Source: Betaproteobacteria bacterium (GTDB lineage: Bacteria; Pseudomonadota; Gammaproteobacteria; Burkholderiales; Rhodocyclaceae). Taken from it: DNA of 33,847 nt. The notes under the pieces are model-generated. The model was not told the origin of the DNA and made no database searches. It worked only from the letters and a program-made list of their open reading frames with translations. The DNA lies in assembly GCA_016208425.1 (NCBI GenBank), contig JACQYA010000042.1, forward strand, positions 1 through 33,847, read 5' to 3'. The position numbers and the translations under genes are program-made. This document shows positions 31,392-33,847 of this stretch, piece by piece; position 1 is the stretch's first letter; every line of letters begins with the position of its first letter.

Positions 31392-31664
31392 CTCCGTCTT
31401 CCGACAAAAATCGGGAGCAGGCGCTATTTTACGGCCGTTCACAAGCCTTTGCCATACTCCGTTGACTGTGAACCATTTTTTCGGTGGGTTTACGATGTTT
31501 GTGCAGGCGATTGCCGTGATCACGCCAAGTGGCGCAACGCCTGTTTTCTACGAATTCTTCACGAATTTTTTTGTGGGTAAACCCCGAGTTCAACCAATAT
31601 TGTCCGACCACGGATTCAGCGGTAACTCAACGGCGGAACCGTAGCCTTCGTCAGCATTCTTCCC
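31392..31664. other. AT-richer spacer with no identified gene
   Basis: No protein or RNA gene recognised. There is an 8-bp inverted pair GGGTTTAC (31486-31493) and GTAAACCC (31577-31584), about 90 bases apart. This could be debris of the inactive insertion sequence upstream, but I could not match it to known ISAs1 ends. Confidence 0.35.
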
Positions 31665-33656
31665 TCAAAAGTGAATCCCGCGCATGATTTGCGAAAAAGC
31701 GATCTGGTCGGCGCTCGGCATGGACGGCAGCGCACCCTCTTTCTTGTGCGCTGCGGCGCTCGAATCGGGGAACATGCGGAAGCTGGTGTTCATGACGATC
31801 TGCGCTACCTTGGGCATCAGCGAGTGGAGGAGTGCCCCGAAAATCCCCAGCCGGGTGGCGATGCGCACCGGTTTGTGGATGATCGCACCCACCACGAGAT
31901 CGGCGGCCTCTTCCGGAGACAGCGTCGGCACGTTGTCGTAAAACCGGGTCGGCGCAATCATCGGCGTTTTGACCAGCGGCATGTTGATCGTCGTGAATTC
32001 GATGCCGCGGTCGGCGAATTCCGACGCCGCGCAGCGTGTCCATGCGTCCATTGCCGCCTTGGACGCGACATAGGCCGAAAAGCGCGGCGCGTTGGTCAGC
32101 ACGCCGATCGACGAGATGTTGACCACCTGCCCCTTGCGCTTGGCGATCATCGCCGGCAGCAACCCCATCGTCAGGCGCAGCGCGCCGAAGTAATTGACCT
32201 CCATCGTCCGCTCGAAGTCGTGGAAACGGTCGAAGGAATTTTCGATGCCCCGGCGGATCGAGCGCCCGGCGTTGTTGACCAAGATGTCGACGCCGCCGTA
32301 TTGCCCAATCATCAGCTTGACGAAGGCATTGCATTGTTCTTCGTCGGCGATGTCGACCGTATGTGTTATCAGTTTCAGCCCGTCGGCTTCAAATTCCTTG
32401 CGCGTTTCTTCCAGTTGCCCGGCGTCGCGCGCGATCGTCACGGCGATGGCACCCGCCTCGGCAATCTTGCGGATGGTGGCCTTGCCAATGCCGGAAGAGC
32501 CGCCGGTGAGCAGCACCACCTTACCGGCAACCTGGCCGCGCAACGTGCGGTCGACGAACAGGTCGGGGTCGAGGTAGCGCTCCCAGTAATCCCATAACCG
32601 CCAGGCGTAGCTGTCGAGCGGCGGCACGGCGATGCCGCCGCCTTTGAGCGCGCGCAGCGTCTCGCGGCAATCGAAGCGGGTCGGGTAGTTGATGAATTCC
32701 AAGATGTCGTCGGGCAGGCCGAGATCCTTCATCACCGCGTGGCGGATGCGCCGCACCGGGTTGAGCGCGAACAGCGACTTGCGCACCGAGCGCGGGATGA
32801 AGCCGAACAGCGCCGCGTTGATGCGCATCGTCATTTCCGGCGCATGCGCGGCGCGGGCGAAAGTGTTGAGCAAATCGCCGACGCGCATCGGTGTCGGATC
32901 GGTGAGGTGGAAACACTTGCCGTCCTCGCCTTTCAGGTGCGCAATATGATCCATCGCGGCGGCGACGAAGTCGACCGGCACGACGTTGATGCGCCCGCCT
33001 TCCAGCCCTATCGCCGGCATCCACGACGGCAGAATCTTGCGCATCTTCTGGATCAGCTTGAAGAAATAGTAGGGGCCGTCGACCTTGTCCATCTCGCCGC
33101 TACGCGAGTCGCCTACCACGATGGCCGGACGGTAGATGCGCCACGGCAGTTTGCACTCCTTGCGCACGATACCTTCCGAATCGTGCTTGGTGCGGAAATA
33201 GGGGTTATCGAGATTTTCCGCTTCGTCGAACATGTCTTCGCGGAATAGCCCATCGAACAGGCCGGCCGAGGCAATCGAGCTGACCAGGTGGAAATGCTTG
33301 GCGGCAATCTTCTCGGCCAGCAGCACGGTATTGCGCGTCCCGTCGACGTTGGCTTTCTGCTGGTCTTCGGCGCTCGCCTTCAGGTCGTAGATCGCCGCCA
33401 GGTGGAAGAAATGCGCGATCTTGCCCTTTAGCTTGCGGACATCGCCGTCGGAAACGCCGAGCTGTGGCCGCGTCAGGTCGCCGACGATGGCGATCGCGCG
33501 GCTGTTGTCGACACCCCAGTACTCGACCAGCGTTTCGAGTTTCGGCAATTCCATCTCGCGGGTCAGGAAGTAGACCACGCTGCCGGGGCGTTCCAGCAGT
33601 TTGGCGACGAGTCGTTTGCCGATGAAGCCCGTGGCGCCGGTCACGAAATAGCTCAT
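31665..33656 (-). CDS. Two-domain SDR protein, fatty acyl-CoA reductase-like
   Basis: The 663-residue protein fuses two NAD(P)-binding SDR domains. Domain 1 (1-about 350) is an extended SDR of the NAD_binding_4 type: TGATGFIG (6-13), catalytic Tyr153-x-x-x-Lys157 and INVVPVDFVAAAM. Domain 2 (about 375-610) is a classical SDR: TGGSSGIG (384-391), NNAG (461-464), Ser in NISSIG and Tyr529-x-x-x-Lys533. The layout and length match the Marinobacter-type fatty acyl-CoA reductase (about 661 residues), which reduces acyl-CoA to alcohol. The substrate is not proven here, and wax-ester or lipid modification is an inference. ATG 33656 has GAGGAGA upstream. The roughly 190 bases beyond hold no clear gene. 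Confidence 0.85.
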   Translation of the reverse strand: MSYFVTGATGFIGKRLVAKLLERPGSVVYFLTREMELPKLETLVEYWGVDNSRAIAIVGDLTRPQLGVSDGDVRKLKGKIAHFFHLAAIYDLKASAEDQQKANVDGTRNTVLLAEKIAAKHFHLVSSIASAGLFDGLFREDMFDEAENLDNPYFRTKHDSEGIVRKECKLPWRIYRPAIVVGDSRSGEMDKVDGPYYFFKLIQKMRKILPSWMPAIGLEGGRINVVPVDFVAAAMDHIAHLKGEDGKCFHLTDPTPMRVGDLLNTFARAAHAPEMTMRINAALFGFIPRSVRKSLFALNPVRRIRHAVMKDLGLPDDILEFINYPTRFDCRETLRALKGGGIAVPPLDSYAWRLWDYWERYLDPDLFVDRTLRGQVAGKVVLLTGGSSGIGKATIRKIAEAGAIAVTIARDAGQLEETRKEFEADGLKLITHTVDIADEEQCNAFVKLMIGQYGGVDILVNNAGRSIRRGIENSFDRFHDFERTMEVNYFGALRLTMGLLPAMIAKRKGQVVNISSIGVLTNAPRFSAYVASKAAMDAWTRCAASEFADRGIEFTTINMPLVKTPMIAPTRFYDNVPTLSPEEAADLVVGAIIHKPVRIATRLGIFGALLHSLMPKVAQIVMNTSFRMFPDSSAAAHKKEGALPSMPSADQIAFSQIMRGIHF

Positions 33657-33847
33657 GCCTGTCTCCTCAAAGCAAAATTTTCTGGTCGCGGTAGGGACAG
33701 AGGTTACCCCCTGCCCCCCGCACAGATCCCTGCGAGCGGCATTCCCGCACAAGGCTCCTGCCTCGGGTGAGTGACGCCAAATCGCTGTTCGGGATACGGA
33801 TGAGTATGACGGTACGGCGGTATGGTGCGTTTCTCCAGCCTGCTGAA

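Overview
The window is a GC-rich proteobacterial chromosome segment. It is most likely from a betaproteobacterium of the Rhodocyclaceae type (inference). The supporting synteny is petABC followed by sspA-sspB, and ffs followed by dnaX-ybaB-recR. A B12-dependent ribonucleotide reductase and a two-domain acyl-CoA reductase also fit that group. I cannot assign a genus from sequence alone.

Layout. Positions 1-50 hold the 3' tip of a tRNA-Ser and a terminator. 232-1080 (-) is a DgcZ-like CZB-GGDEF protein with a degenerate active-site motif, divergent from metY (1305-2588, +). A small secreted protein and a CapA-like protein follow (+). 4093-5483 carries a VOC protein, a palindromic interspersed repeat and a periplasmic beta-carbonic anhydrase. 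5578-12470 (-) is an RND efflux operon (membrane fusion protein, permease, outer-membrane factor) followed by zapE.

The centre of the window (12870-21106) is an 8,237-bp Mu-like transposable element that I can delimit to the base. It has TG...CA termini, inverted transposase-binding sites at both ends, and a perfect 5-bp target duplication (GAAGT) outside both ends. Its base composition is visibly less GC-rich than its flanks. It encodes a divergent repressor / Ner-type control region, a MuA-type DDE transposase, a MuB-type ATPase and a Mor-like activator. It then carries only a few virion-type genes: a short Mu I-like capsid protease/scaffold protein, a gp27-like (small-terminase-like) protein and several small unknowns. 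There is no large terminase, portal, major head, tail or lysis gene. Because the genes are intact, tightly packed and enclosed by clean ends, I propose a compact transposable phage satellite that would use a Mu-like helper for packaging. A deletion derivative of a larger prophage is the main alternative.

Downstream, nrdJ (+) begins about 220 bp beyond the element behind two NrdR-type boxes spaced 31 bp apart. A bidirectional terminator separates it from sspB-sspA-petC-petB-petA (-). Next come recR-ybaB-dnaX and the 4.5S RNA gene (all -). A gene-poor stretch contains a broken ISAs1-type transposase, and the last gene is a fused two-domain SDR of the fatty acyl-CoA reductase type (-).

Most flanking genes are housekeeping: the respiratory bc1 complex, DNA replication and repair, protein secretion and sulfur assimilation. 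The element sits in the intergenic space between the divergent efflux operon and nrdJ.
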